This document shows positions 1-9,950 of a stretch of DNA of 64,000 nt, one piece after another. The translations under genes were made by a program, and so were the position numbers. The notes under the pieces are model-generated. The model saw nothing but the letters and a program-made list of their open reading frames with translations. It had not been told where the DNA came from and did no database searches. Position 1 is the first letter of the stretch. Each line of letters starts with the position of its first letter. The DNA is from Chloracidobacterium sp. (GTDB lineage Bacteria > Acidobacteriota > Blastocatellia > Pyrinomonadales > Pyrinomonadaceae): positions 1 through 64,000 of the forward strand of contig JADJRV010000039.1 in NCBI GenBank assembly GCA_016712045.1. The letters run 5' to 3'.

Positions 1-486
1 GACGAGCTTGTCCATATTCATCAGCAGGCCAAAGGCTTTCATCATAAAATTGTTTGTGCCGGTCATTGTCCAAGTGACGTCCGATTTGTCGCCGTTGGCT
101 TTGATATTAAATTCGGTCACGTTTTTGGCGGCAAATGGTTTGATAAATTCGAGATCTATTTTGACCATATCGCTTGGGCGGCTGTCGGTAATGGTCATCT
201 TGCCTTCGCCGACCTCGTCATTACCCGTCCAGGCGTATCCGGCTCCAGTGCCGGTTGCCGCTCCGGAGTAGGTGGTTTTCATGTTGGGATCGATCTTTGC
301 CCACGGCGACCAGGCTTCCCATTTGTGAAAATCGTTGATCTGTTCGAATACCTTTTCGGGCGGGGCATTAAATGTCGCGGAGCGAGTTATCTTAAAATCC
401 GCCGGCTGCATCGCGACGACCACACAAAATACGGTGACACCGATAACGATCAGGGCGAGTAGGCCCAAAATCAATTTCTTGATCAT
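1..486 (-). CDS. SRPBCC (polyketide cyclase/START-like) protein, 3' end outside window
   Basis: The minus-strand frame opens with an ATG at 484-486 behind an AGGAG-type ribosome site (about 492-496) and stays open to the window edge, giving 162 codons without a stop. The first ~22 residues form a hydrophobic segment (IKKLILGLLALIVIGVTVF), probably a membrane anchor. After it comes FKITRSATFNAPPEKVFE, then NDFHKWEAWSPW, the usual N-terminal strand and helix of SRPBCC ligand-binding proteins, and later a GTGAGYAWTG strand. The family holds hydrophobic ligands in a helix-grip fold; the ligand here is unknown. The C-terminal helix is missing only because the window ends. Confidence 0.8.
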   Translation of the reverse strand, partial: MIKKLILGLLALIVIGVTVFCVVVAMQPADFKITRSATFNAPPEKVFEQINDFHKWEAWSPWAKIDPNMKTTYSGAATGTGAGYAWTGNDEVGEGKMTITDSRPSDMVKIDLEFIKPFAAKNVTEFNIKANGDKSDVTWTMTGTNNFMMKAFGLLMNMDKLV

Positions 487-1096
487 AATATCTCCTTTTG
501 CCAGTTACTGTAACCGATATTACGGCAGCGCTGCAAGAGATGTTTCTGTGAAATTACTTGGTTTAAAAAGAATGAGTGCGGCGTTTTTTGTAACGCCGCA
601 CCCGGTAGGTTTCATTTGGTAGGTATAAATGAAGGTTGTATGAATTCCCCGCTGTTACGGCCGCGAGGACACCGACGGGGGATAGTAAAACGTCCCCAAT
701 GTCTTAAAACTTTTTATATCAAATTCTTTTCGTGCTCCGCAATTGAGACACGCACGATAAGATCCTTGTCGATTTGTAAATGGCCGGGTCAATTGCCTGT
801 GTCGGCAGCCTAAAAGCTTTACCAACAGACCGATCTTTTGCCGAACAAACCATTTGTTCTATCTATTACACGTTCGGCGACCACATTTTGTTCCAAAACC
901 GCTTGCATATTTTTTCTTTTCCTCCACCCCTTGATAACTACTATGTAGAACGCTCTGGCGGCAAAGCTTTGCAACAGTAAGATGAGCCGCGTTGCGAAAA
1001 GGTTTGATAATATTTTTCGCTTCTAGGGCAGAATCTTTCTCTTGTTTGATATATTCGATAGAATCGTGGAAAACAGATTCAGGAGTTAATAAAAAT
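487..1096. other. 610-nt intergenic region without a recognisable gene
   Basis: This is the divergent spacer between the SRPBCC gene and the secreted nuclease. Short open frames on both strands lack ribosome sites and family-like composition, and I reject them. The only clear structure is a perfect 10-bp hairpin at 576-601. I found no tRNA, riboswitch or insertion-sequence end. Confidence 0.5.
576..601. terminator. Perfect 10-bp hairpin, terminator-like
   Basis: GTGCGGCGTT (576-585) pairs exactly with AACGCCGCAC (592-601) around a six-base T-rich loop. On the minus strand a moderately T-rich tail follows, so it could terminate minus-strand transcription, but no gene upstream on that strand needs it. 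The role is uncertain. Confidence 0.4.
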
Positions 1097-2314
1097 ATGT
1101 TGCGAAAAATGATGCCCGTGCTGTTTGTTGTTGTGGTTTTGATGGGTGCAGCGATACCTGCATTGGCTTGGGATGACACCGGGCACAAGATCACCGCCTA
1201 TATCGCGTGGCAGCGGATGACGCCCGATGTGCGCGAGCGGGTGCTAAAGATCTTGCTGGCGGCGCCTGAGGATTCGACGATCGGGACATATCACTTTCCT
1301 TATGGTTCGCAAAATGTAGATGCCAGGAAACGGGATTTCTTTATGGTGATGGCAACGTGGGCCGACCTTATCCGCGACCGTAATTTTGACGTCAGGATGA
1401 AGAAATACCACAAAAGCAACTGGCACTATGATGACCAATTTTGGACATTAAAGGATGGCAAGATCGAGTATTTAAAAGCTCCGGAGGATGGCGGCCAAGC
1501 GCTAAAGAGGATCGCAGAATTTGTAAAAACAATCAGCAGTAACGCACCCGACAGCGAAAAGGCGGTCGCGATAGCCTGGCTCGAGCATCTGATCGGCGAT
1601 ATTCACCAACCGCTGCATTCGTCCGCCCGCGTGACCGACACCGAACCAAAAGGCGATCAGGGCGGCAATCTGTTTTCGCTGACACCAAAAGACACCCCGC
1701 GTGATAAACAGGAAAATCTGCACTGGTTTTGGGATTCGATCGTCGTTCGTAACATCCCGAATACTAAAAATGCGTGCGATATCGATTTTCTTGAGCCTCT
1801 CGCAAAGGATTTCATGAAAAAATACCCTTTCGCCAAAATGCAGAGCCGGTTGGCGGTGTCGGATCCTGCATCGTGGGCAAAAGAGAGCCTGACTTATGCT
1901 CAAAATGATGTTTTTTCGTCAGACCTCAAACGCGGGGAAATGCCTTCGGACAAATATAAGAAAAAGGGCCTAAAGATAGCCGAGGAACGGCTGACGCTCG
2001 CGGGATACCGCATGGGCGAGATATTTAATCAGGCGTTTGGAGCAAAACCGGCGGTGGCGTCTGCCGATGCGATACCGTGTAAGATCATCCGCAAGGTAAT
2101 GTATCCGGTGACGCAGACGAGCTCGGTCAAACAGACGCTGGAAATCGCTCTGCTGGACCTATGCCCGACACCGGGCATGGCGCGGCCGATGTATAGTTTG
2201 TTTATCAACGGCAATATGGTTATGAAAGAATACGATGTCGTGCGGACATTTAAGACCGACGCTGAGGCTAGAAAATATGCCGCTGATAACAAGATCGCAG
2301 ATGTGAGTTTTTGA
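1097..2314 (+). CDS. Secreted S1/P1-type nuclease
   Basis: Probable extracellular or periplasmic zinc-dependent single-strand nuclease. I chose the ATG at 1097, not the in-frame start at 992, because AGGAG lies 11 bases upstream and a clean 24-residue signal peptide follows (MLRKMM, hydrophobic core, PALA). The predicted mature protein then begins WDDTGHK. In S1/P1 enzymes the mature N-terminal Trp is itself a zinc ligand. Other family ligands are visible: HYDDQFW, the HLIGDIHQPLH motif (HxxxD core) and NLHWFWDS. At 405 aa it is about 100 residues longer than typical P1; the extra C-terminal part is not recognised. The M20 peptidase gene follows after 12 nt. Confidence 0.88.
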   Translation: MLRKMMPVLFVVVVLMGAAIPALAWDDTGHKITAYIAWQRMTPDVRERVLKILLAAPEDSTIGTYHFPYGSQNVDARKRDFFMVMATWADLIRDRNFDVRMKKYHKSNWHYDDQFWTLKDGKIEYLKAPEDGGQALKRIAEFVKTISSNAPDSEKAVAIAWLEHLIGDIHQPLHSSARVTDTEPKGDQGGNLFSLTPKDTPRDKQENLHWFWDSIVVRNIPNTKNACDIDFLEPLAKDFMKKYPFAKMQSRLAVSDPASWAKESLTYAQNDVFSSDLKRGEMPSDKYKKKGLKIAEERLTLAGYRMGEIFNQAFGAKPAVASADAIPCKIIRKVMYPVTQTSSVKQTLEIALLDLCPTPGMARPMYSLFINGNMVMKEYDVVRTFKTDAEARKYAADNKIADVSF

Positions 2315-2326
2315 TCTCTCAACCAA

Positions 2327-3460
2327 ATGACTCCAAACGAGACGCTACAATACTTTCGCGACCGCGAATCAGCGATCGTCGATGCGATCCGCGAGATCGT
2401 CAATATCGAGGCTCCGTCATATGATGCGGTGCAGAGCCGCGCGGTCGCAGATTGGATCGAGCGGGCCGCTCTTGCGACCGGAGCGGAACTGACGGTCGAA
2501 CGTGTGGATGTGGCGGAGGGTGTGCACGTCATGATTCGAGCGTTTCCCGCGTCGGGGAAACACACCTTGCTGCTCGGCCACACCGACACAGTCCATCCGG
2601 TCGGCACAAATCTTAAAAATCTGACGCGGATCGAGGGTGATAAATTTTACGGCTGCGGCATTTTTGATATGCGGTCCGGCATTGTGCTGATGCTTGAAAC
2701 CTTGCGGTTTTTTGCGGTGACCGGAACACGCCCAGCCCGGCCGATCACCATCTTGCTCTCATGCGACGAAGAGGTCGGCAGCCACAGCGGGCAGGAGTTT
2801 GTCGAGCGTGAGGCAGCGGATGCCGCCGAGTGTTTTGTATTTGAGCCGTCGGCTGAGGGCCGCGTAAAAACCGGGCGCAAAGGCACTGGGATGTACACAC
2901 TTAAAGCTCACGGTGTACCCGCACACGCTGGGCTTGAACCCGAAAAAGGTGCTAACGCCATTGCCGAGCTCGCCCGTCAGATCGAGCATATCCACGCGGT
3001 CGCACGGCCTGAGATCGGCACGACCGTTAATGTCACAACCATTCGAGGCGGGACGACGACCAATGTCATTCCCGAACACGCGGAATGCGAGATCGATGTG
3101 CGGTTTAGTCAGATGGACGAGATTGACCGGATCGATGCCGAGTTGAGATCGCTAAGTGTGACCGACACCCGCGTGTCATTAGAACTTACGGGCGGGATCA
3201 ATCGTCCGCCGCTTGAGCGGACGGATGCGGTAGTTGCTCGGTTTGAACGCGCCCGCGAGATCGGTACAAGTTTTGGATACGATCTTGGCGAAGCACAGGT
3301 CGGCGGCGGGTCGGACGGCAATTTTGTCGCAGCGGTGGGCGTGCCGGTTTTGGATGGCTTGGGAATCGCTGGTGACGGTGCACACACGCTCGAAGAGCAT
3401 ATTTTGGTGAGCGATATCGCAAATCGGGCGACGCTCGTTACCTTATTATTAAGTCAGTAA
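2327..3460 (+). CDS. M20 family metallopeptidase (carboxypeptidase G2-like)
   Basis: Predicted cytoplasmic two-zinc amidohydrolase or carboxypeptidase, 377 aa, with no signal peptide. Zinc-site motifs appear in the expected order: LLLGHTDTVHP (His85, Asp87), GCGIFDMRSG (Asp114), SCDEEVGS (Glu148 as general base, Glu149) and FEPS (Glu173), with a late GDGAHTLEEH for the final histidine. A dimerisation domain of normal size lies between about residues 180 and 290. It starts 12 nt after the nuclease gene and is probably co-transcribed. The substrate cannot be told from sequence; CPG2-like members cleave C-terminal glutamate from folates or small peptides. Confidence 0.87.
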   Translation: MTPNETLQYFRDRESAIVDAIREIVNIEAPSYDAVQSRAVADWIERAALATGAELTVERVDVAEGVHVMIRAFPASGKHTLLLGHTDTVHPVGTNLKNLTRIEGDKFYGCGIFDMRSGIVLMLETLRFFAVTGTRPARPITILLSCDEEVGSHSGQEFVEREAADAAECFVFEPSAEGRVKTGRKGTGMYTLKAHGVPAHAGLEPEKGANAIAELARQIEHIHAVARPEIGTTVNVTTIRGGTTTNVIPEHAECEIDVRFSQMDEIDRIDAELRSLSVTDTRVSLELTGGINRPPLERTDAVVARFERAREIGTSFGYDLGEAQVGGGSDGNFVAAVGVPVLDGLGIAGDGAHTLEEHILVSDIANRATLVTLLLSQ

Positions 3461-3472
3461 AACGATGCAAAA

Positions 3473-4601
3473 ATGATCGATTGGATCGCGTTAAATATGA
3501 CGCCCGGTGTTGGGGCCGCGGGCGGCGACGATGCTGCTGGAGCGGTTTGGTTCGGCGGATGCCGTGTTTCATGCACGGCGGACAGAGCTTGAATCTTTGC
3601 GGTTAAAGCCGGAGACCATCGACAGCATTATCAAGCGCGAGTTTTACGACCGTGCGGCGAATGAGCTTGAGCGGGTCAAAGAGCTTGGCGGCGACATATT
3701 GATTCTGGATGACGGCAGCTATCCGGCTCTGCTGCGTGAGATCGACGATCCGCCGCCGGTGCTGTATGTCCGGGGCGATTGGCAATCGTGTTTTGACCAG
3801 CCGTGTATAGGGGTGATCGGTTCGCGTAAATGCTCGACGTACGGCGAGAATGCGTCTGAGATGCTGTCGCGTGATCTGGCCTCGCGAGGGATAACGGTCG
3901 TTTCGGGGCTTGCTCGCGGGATCGATACTGCCGGACATCGCGGGGCGATACGCGGCCAGGGCAAGACCGTTGCCGTTATGGGAACTGGCTTAGACAGCGT
4001 TTATCCAAAGGAAAACAACGGCCTCGTTCGCGAGATAATAGCGGCGGGCGGATGCGTTGTGACGCAGTTTCCGCTTGGTACACCGCCGATACCGGAAAAC
4101 TTTCCCTACCGCAACCGCATCATAAGCGGGCTGAGTCATGGTGTGGTGATCATCGAGGCGTCTGAGCGGAGCGGTTCGCTGATAACCGCGCGGCTCGCGA
4201 TGGAACAAAACCGCGAGGTGATGGCCGTTCCGGGCAATATCACATCCAGAAATTCGTTTGGCACGAATTACCTAATCAAGACCGGCGCAAAGCTGGTGCA
4301 GCAATGGCAGGACATCGTCGCCGAGATGCCGAGCGAGATATCGGCAGCCATCTTACCGCCAAAGATAGACGAGCAAAAAGCCGAGGATGCGAAACGCCAG
4401 CCCGAGCTTGTGCCGGCGGACATGACCGACAACGAGCGCAAGGTCTGGGACGCTCTGACGGCCGACGAATCTACGCATATCGACTTGCTGCTTGAAGCCT
4501 CAGGATTGTCATTTGGCGATCTTAACAGTGCCCTCGTCGCTCTTGATATCCGCGATCTGATCCGCGTTTTGCCGGGAAAACATTATGCCCGCCGGATCTG
4601 A
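3473..4601 (+). CDS. dprA: DNA-processing protein DprA, with a +1 frameshift near the start
   Basis: DprA binds single-stranded DNA and loads RecA during natural transformation. The Rossmann-like domain shows GSRKCSTYG, SGLARGIDTAGHRGA, GTGLDSVYP and AVPGN, and a C-terminal winged-helix-like (DprA_WH) domain ends at VLPGKHYARRI. The true N-terminus, MIDWIALNMTPGVG, lies in the frame starting at ATG 3473. The rest (PRAATMLLERFG onward) is one frame over. Removing one G from the GGGG at 3512-3515 joins them into a normal DprA start, TPGVGPRAATMLLERFG. A GTG at 3507 would otherwise be a poor truncated start. The gene begins 12 nt after the M20 gene. Confidence 0.92.
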
Positions 4602-4613
4602 TAGTTGAGGGTT

Positions 4614-4641
4614 TTGACATCCTAAAAAATTTCGCTATGCT
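4614..4641 (+). promoter_or_regulatory. Predicted sigma70-type promoter for a short RNA or the topA leader
   Basis: TTGACA at 4614-4619 is a perfect -35 element. A 16-base spacer precedes TATGCT at 4636-4641 as the -10 element. Transcription would begin at about 4646-4649, exactly where a hairpin begins, and run toward topA. Confidence 0.6.
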
Positions 4642-4645
4642 CTAG

Positions 4646-4726
4646 CCTCGCATTGACAAGCTCAAGAGCGAGGTGTTAGAAGTCTTAAACGTCAGCACAA
4701 AAATTTAGGTGCTGGCGTATTTTTTT
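4646..4726 (+). ncRNA. Candidate ~80-nt small RNA or transcription attenuator upstream of topA
   Basis: Between dprA and topA a good promoter is followed by two hairpins. The first pairs CCTCGC (4646-4651) with GCGAGG (4668-4673), with an inner TTGA/TCAA stem. The second pairs ACGTCAGCAC (4689-4698) with GTGCTGGCGT (4709-4718) through one G-T pair and is followed at once by A and seven Ts, a canonical intrinsic terminator. The T-run ends six bases before the topA start codon, and no ribosome site lies between. It could be a free small RNA or a leader that ends transcription before topA unless antiterminated. I match it to no known RNA family. Confidence 0.5.
4689..4726 (+). terminator. Intrinsic terminator immediately before topA
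   Basis: A 10-bp stem (4689-4698 with 4709-4718, one G-T pair) with a 10-base A/T-rich loop is followed by a seven-T run at 4720-4726. Its place between promoter 4614-4641 and the topA ATG at 4733 makes it either the end of a small RNA or an attenuator. Confidence 0.75.
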
Positions 4727-4732
4727 CAGAAT

Positions 4733-7299
4733 ATGTCAAAGAACCTGTTAATAGTTGAGAGTCCTGCAAAAGCAAAGACCATCGAAAAGATCCTCGGGAA
4801 AGATTTTCAGGTGAATAGCTGTTTTGGCCATATCCGCGATCTGGAAAAAGCCGGGATGGGTATCGACATCGAAAACGACTTTGAACCTAGCTATATCGTT
4901 TCTGACGATAAGAAAAAAGTCGTGAGCGAACTGAGGTCTTTGGCAAAAAAATCTGACGAAGTATGGCTCGCAACTGACGAAGACCGTGAGGGCGAAGCCA
5001 TAAGCTGGCATTTGTGCGAGGTGCTCGGTCTCGACCCGATCACGACCAAACGGATCGTATTTCACGAGATCACCAAACCCGCGATCGAGGCGGCGGTAAA
5101 AAATCCTCGCACGGTGAATATGAACCTCGTTATGGCGCAGCAGGCTCGCCGAGTACTGGACCGCATCGTCGGGTTTGAATTAAGCCCTGTACTGTGGCGC
5201 AAGATCAGTGCGAGCGGTACAAACCTGAGCGCGGGCCGCGTGCAGAGTGTTGCGGTACGGCTTATCGCCGACCGCGAACGCGAGATCAACGCATTTCAAT
5301 CTCTGAGCCATTTCAAGATCGAAGGATTGTTTATTGCCGATGATATAACCGGAAAATCTGTCACATTCAAAGCCGAGGGCAGAAAACAGGACAGTGCCGA
5401 GGATGCGGAAAAGTTTTTGAACGGGTGCGTTGGTGCTGATTATAAAGTGACCGATATAAAGGTTAAACCTGGTAAACGCACTCCGGCTCCGCCCTTTACC
5501 ACCTCAACACTGCAACAAGAAGCATCAAGAAAACTGGGTTATGGCGTGGCACGGACGATGCAGATCGCCCAAAAGCTGTATGAAAACGGGCATATTACCT
5601 ACATGCGTACGGACAGCGTCAGCCTGAGCGATACAGCGCTGGCCGACATTACGCAAACCGTGAGCGCCCTTTACGGCGACAGATATCAGCAATTTCGCAA
5701 ATTCAAAAACAAAAACGAATCTGCACAAGAAGCTCACGAAGCCATTCGCCCGACCTATACGACCGCAACAACGATCAATGACCCGGAATGGCAAAAGTTA
5801 TATGAGCTGATCTGGAAACGAACTATGGCGTCGCAGATGGCTGATGCTGAGCTGGAAAAAACTACGGTCAATATAGAGATCTCCACTAATAAAGAGGAGT
5901 TAACAGCGTCGGGCGAGGTGTTGAAATTTGACGGATTTCTGAAAGTCTATCGCGAAGATAAAGACGAGGACGAACAGGAAGAATCATCCGAAGGCCTTGT
6001 TGCCGCCGATGACGGTCGGGCAAATACTGCCGCTTTCTGAACTCAGAGCAACCGAACGGTTTAGCCGTGCCCAGCCGAGATACACAGAGGCATCACTGGT
6101 CAAAAAATTAGAAGAACTCGGCATCGGCCGCCCGTCCACCTACGCTCCGACGATCTCTACGATCCAGAAACGCGGTTATGTAGAAAAGCGGGATAAAGAC
6201 GGCACGCCGAGGCCATTTCGCGTATTGGTATTAAAAAATGACGCCATCAGTAAACGCGAAGAATCTGAAAATACCGGTGCAGAAAAATCAAAACTGTTTC
6301 CGAGTGATCTAGGGCTCGTGGTGACGGATTTTCTGAAACAGCATTTTGACGCCATCATGGATTATGGCTTTACCGCCAAGATCGAGGGCGAGTTTGACGA
6401 GGTCGCCGCCGGCAAACTGAAGTGGAATAAAATGCTCGAGGAGTTTTACGGCCCATTCAAAAAGGACGTTGATAACACCATCGAAAATGCTGAACGTGCA
6501 AAAGGCGAAAGGGTGCTTGGCAACGACCCCGAAAGCGGTAAACCGGTGGTTGCCCGTATGGCCCGCTACGGCCCGATCATACAGATCGGCAGTGTTGACG
6601 AAGAGGAAAAGCCAAGATTTGCTAAGGTCCCGCCAGGACAAAGCATTGAAACCATTACGTTTGACGAGGCACTCGCGCTGTTTAAATTGCAGGACGCGAT
6701 GGGCACGTATGAGGGCAAAGACCTGTCTGTCAGCATTGGCCGCTTTGGCCCTTATGTAAAATGGGGCGACGAATTTATCTCAATTCCCCGCGGCACGGAC
6801 CTAGGCGACCGTTGACACCGAAAAAGCGATCGAGTTCATCAAAGCCAAACAGATCGCGGATGCCCCGGTTGGTGAGTTTGACAGTAAACCCATTACAAAA
6901 GGAACGGGACGGTTCGGGCCGTTTATCAAATGGGACGGTATGTTTATCAACGTGCCGCGTCGATACGATTTTGAGATCCTGACCCAGGCTGAGATGAACG
7001 AACTTATCGAAGCAAAGCGTGATAAGGAAGCAAACCGCTACATCCAACGCTGGGAAGACGAAAAGATCTCTTTGGAAAATGCCCGTTGGGGGCCGATCAT
7101 TAAATTTGGCAAAAAGATCATTTATATCCCGAAAAAAGCTGATGGCAGCCGCGCAACCGCAGATGAGGCAGCGGCAATGACACTCGAGCAGGTAAAAAAA
7201 CTCATCGAGGCCGAGGTGCCGGGAGCGTTTACTAAGAAAACGAGGCCCGCGGCTAAAAAGGCAAAGCCCAGGAAAGCTGCGAAGAGTAAGGTCCGATAA
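4733..7299 (+). CDS. topA: DNA topoisomerase I (type IA), read through two +1 frameshifts
   Basis: Relaxes negative supercoils through a 5'-phosphotyrosine intermediate. MSKNLLIVESPAKAKTIEK opens the TOPRIM domain, TDEDREGEAISWH carries the acidic metal triad, and ITYMRTDS holds catalytic Tyr290. After the core come repeated GRFGPYVKWG/GRFGPFIKWD modules and a lysine-rich tail (TRPAAKKAKPRKAAKSKVR); the C-terminal zinc ribbons of E. coli TopA are absent. The frame is broken twice. One extra base at about 5997-5998 (TT) separates ESSEG from LLPPMTVGQ, and one at 6804-6805 (GG) separates IPRGTDL from ATVDTEKAIEF. Both parts are well conserved and the gene is normally essential, so consensus error is likelier than mutation. 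Confidence 0.93.
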
Positions 7300-7415
7300 A
7301 ATGACAGGCCTCGTAAGGTATTGCCAAAACGAGGGTTCTGAGTATAGAATTGCACTCTAGGCAAGCGATGAAAGTTCCGACAGCTAAACGGAATAATTTA
7401 TTCCGGTGAGATCGG

Positions 7416-8003
7416 ATGCGTATGAACGAAAATCTCCAATTCCTACAAGCATTCTTAAAAAATCCATTAAAGGTTGGCGCCATCGCGCCAAGTTCGCCGG
7501 AACTTGCGGCGGAGATGCTGGCGGGTATTCATCCGGACGATCATAATATTGTGCTTGAGTTGGGCGTTGGTACGGGTGCGATAACTAAATTCTTACGTGG
7601 AGCGATCCCCAGCCGCGACTCATACCTCGGTATCGAACTGGACGGCGACCTCGTAAAAACTCTAAACAAAAACTTTCCCGATATGAATATTATTCAGGGA
7701 AATGCGGCTGAGGCATATTCGATCCATCAGGAATTGGGCCTCGGAAAGGTTCGTTATCTCGTTTGCTGTCTGCCGTTTGTTTCCCTGCCAAAAGAGGTCA
7801 GCGATAGCGTATTGACCGAGATCGCTAAGTTTATGGACGAAGGCTGTGAGCTGCGCATCTTCCAATATGCACACGGATATTTTCTACCGCCGGCGATCAA
7901 GCTGCGTGAGTTTTTGAAAAATCGTTACGGCACATCACGACGCAGCCCGCTAGTACTTAAAAACATGCCGCCCGCATTTACGCTCACCTGGTCGACTATT
8001 TAG
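7416..8003 (+). CDS. Class I SAM-dependent methyltransferase, phospholipid N-methyltransferase-like
   Basis: A 195-aa Rossmann-type methyltransferase. LELGVGTGAITKFL (residues ~43-56) is SAM-binding motif I, YLGIELDGDL is the acidic motif II, and IIQGNAAE and YLVCCLPFVSLP match the later motifs. The N-terminal FLKNPLKVGAIAPSSPELA is typical of the PmtA/COG3963 group, whose members methylate phosphatidylethanolamine or act on rRNA-like substrates, so the substrate is uncertain. ATGs lie at 7416 and 7422 with only a weak ribosome site. It stands alone on a 116-nt spacer after topA. Confidence 0.78.
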   Translation: MRMNENLQFLQAFLKNPLKVGAIAPSSPELAAEMLAGIHPDDHNIVLELGVGTGAITKFLRGAIPSRDSYLGIELDGDLVKTLNKNFPDMNIIQGNAAEAYSIHQELGLGKVRYLVCCLPFVSLPKEVSDSVLTEIAKFMDEGCELRIFQYAHGYFLPPAIKLREFLKNRYGTSRRSPLVLKNMPPAFTLTWSTI

Positions 8004-8091
8004 CTGATTTGAAACATTTCCCCGATGTTTGTGGTATAAATAGCTAAATCTCGTCATAAAGATTCAATTAAATTTTCAGGAGAACTAAGTA

Positions 8092-9828
8092 ATGTTAAAA
8101 CGCAAAGTTTTAGGCGTATTTTTGCTTGTCAGTGTCATGTTGCCGGGTCTAACCTTTGGCCAAACAAAGGTTTTCGAAGCGCCGAAAGAGGTGATGGACA
8201 AGATAAAAGACGAGGGTATGAACCGGTCGCAGGTAATGAAAACCCTCGGCTACATGTCCGACGTGATCGGCCCGCGTCTGACCGGCAGCCCCGGGCTCAA
8301 ACGCGCTAACGAATGGACACGCGACCAACTGACATCGTATGGCCTGCAAAACGCACATCTCGAATCGTGGGGCCCATTTGGACGCGGCTGGACGCTCAAG
8401 AAATTTTACGCGATGGTCGACGGCCCGGTGGCATTTCCGATGATCGCTTATCCAAAAGCTTGGTCACCCGGAACGGACACTCTGATCCCGGCACCAGTCG
8501 TCGATCCAAAAGCAAAGGGCAAAACCCCGGTTGCGACAGGCAAGCCAAATACTGCTTATACTGCGGAAGTCGTGCGTTTTACCGCTACAAAAGAAGAAGA
8601 ACTCGAACAGTACAAGGGCAAGCTCAAGGGCAAGATCGTGCTTGTCGGAGCTATCCGCGAGGTCAAGGCTCATTTCGAAGCTGAGGGCAAACGTGCCGGC
8701 GAAAAGGAATTGCTCGATCTCGCCGACGCTCCCGACCCGGCAACAGTTCGCCGTCCGGCCGGGCCTCCCGCGGGTTTGCCGAATAATTTTGCTCAGGCAC
8801 AGCAGTTTAACTCACGCCGCATGCGTTTCTTATCGGAAGAGGGAGCCGCTGTTTTGATAGACGCCGGCCGTGGCGATGGGGGGACGATCTTTGTCCAACA
8901 GGCGACAGCCGTCCAACCGGCTCCGGCCGCAGCGGGTGCTCCACCAAATCCGCCGGTCCGTCTGTATGACAAAACCGCGACCATTCCGATCCAAGTCAGT
9001 GCCGCTGTCGAGCATTTTAACCGCGTCGCACGCATGATCGATGCCGGTGAAAAGGTCACGATGACGGTCGATCTGGGCGTCGAATATCAGGATCAGGACC
9101 CTAACGTCTACAACACGATCGCCGAGATCCCCGGCACCGACAAAGCAGATGAGATCGTCATGCTCGGCGGCCATCTAGACTCATGGCAGGGCGGAACCGG
9201 AGCAACCGATAACGGTGCCGGATGTGCAGTCATGATGGAAGCAGTCCGCATTTTGCAAGCCGCCGGCCTCAAACCACGCCGTACGATCCGCATCGCTTTA
9301 TGGTCCGGTGAGGAGCAGGGTTTGCTCGGCTCGCGTGCTTATGTCAAGCAGCATTTCGGCTATCTTGGCGACGGCACGGCACCTGCGTTTGGCGGTGGTG
9401 GTGGAGGCGGCGGGCAAAATGTTGCTCCGCTTGCTCTTACCAAGCTGCCGGAGTACGACAAACTCTCTGCCTATTTCAACATCGACAACGGCACCGGCAA
9501 GGTCCGCGGCGTTTATATGCAGGGCAACGAAAACGTGCGTCCGATATTTCGCAGCTGGCTGGCCCCGTTCAAAGATATGGGTGCAAACACGCTGACGCTT
9601 GCAAACACCGGTGGTACGGACCACCTTGCGTTCGACGGCATCGGGTTGCCGGGATTCCAGTTTATCCAGGATGCGATCGAGTACGACACCCGTACGCACC
9701 ACTCAAACATGGACGTCTTTGACCGCATCCAGCCTGACGATATGAAACAAATGGCGATCATCCTCGCAGCATTTGTTTATCAAACAGCGATGATGGACGA
9801 CAAGATGCCGAGAAAGACACCGAGATAG
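8092..9828 (+). CDS. Secreted M28 family zinc peptidase with PA domain
   Basis: Predicted exported aminopeptidase-like enzyme, 578 aa. The ribosome site CAGGAG precedes the ATG, and the signal peptide runs to about residue 23 (PGLTFGQ). A protease-associated (PA) region spans about residues 130-330 with a proline/alanine-rich insert. The M28 catalytic domain follows with all ligands present: GGHLDSW (His361), TDNGAG (Asp373), SGEEQGLLGSR (Glu407/408), FNIDNG (Asp465) and THHSNMD (His536/537). A glycine-rich loop (FGGGGGGGGQ) sits inside the catalytic domain. A strong terminator follows. It is one of several secreted peptidases here and suits a protein-degrading lifestyle. Confidence 0.92.
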   Translation: MLKRKVLGVFLLVSVMLPGLTFGQTKVFEAPKEVMDKIKDEGMNRSQVMKTLGYMSDVIGPRLTGSPGLKRANEWTRDQLTSYGLQNAHLESWGPFGRGWTLKKFYAMVDGPVAFPMIAYPKAWSPGTDTLIPAPVVDPKAKGKTPVATGKPNTAYTAEVVRFTATKEEELEQYKGKLKGKIVLVGAIREVKAHFEAEGKRAGEKELLDLADAPDPATVRRPAGPPAGLPNNFAQAQQFNSRRMRFLSEEGAAVLIDAGRGDGGTIFVQQATAVQPAPAAAGAPPNPPVRLYDKTATIPIQVSAAVEHFNRVARMIDAGEKVTMTVDLGVEYQDQDPNVYNTIAEIPGTDKADEIVMLGGHLDSWQGGTGATDNGAGCAVMMEAVRILQAAGLKPRRTIRIALWSGEEQGLLGSRAYVKQHFGYLGDGTAPAFGGGGGGGGQNVAPLALTKLPEYDKLSAYFNIDNGTGKVRGVYMQGNENVRPIFRSWLAPFKDMGANTLTLANTGGTDHLAFDGIGLPGFQFIQDAIEYDTRTHHSNMDVFDRIQPDDMKQMAIILAAFVYQTAMMDDKMPRKTPR

Positions 9829-9855
9829 TTACCAGTCTTTTCGACGCAACTAATC

Positions 9856-9899
9856 GCCCGGATCTGTCGTAATTTTCTACAGATCCGGGCATTTTTGTT
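9856..9899 (+). terminator. Intrinsic terminator after the M28 peptidase gene
   Basis: GCCCGGATCTGT (9856-9867) pairs perfectly with ACAGATCCGGGC (9879-9890) over an 11-base loop, followed by ATTTTTG and more Ts. A 12-bp GC-containing stem plus a T tract 28 nt after the stop codon is a textbook rho-independent terminator. Confidence 0.9.
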
Positions 9900-9950
9900 T
9901 TTGAATTTTATGGAATTGAGTTAAAATCTTGGCGTCTCAACACAAAACAT

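Noticed and set aside
8..271. Plus-strand open frame at the window start
   Set aside because: It is antisense to the SRPBCC gene, which has a ribosome site, an N-terminal anchor and family motifs.
616..813. Arg-rich short frame after the hairpin at 576-601
   Set aside because: No ribosome site, no family-like composition and no signal of conservation.
4733..7299. topA as a true pseudogene
   Set aside because: Both frame breaks are single bases in short runs, the three parts are each conserved, and many other genes in the window show the same kind of break; error is the simpler explanation.
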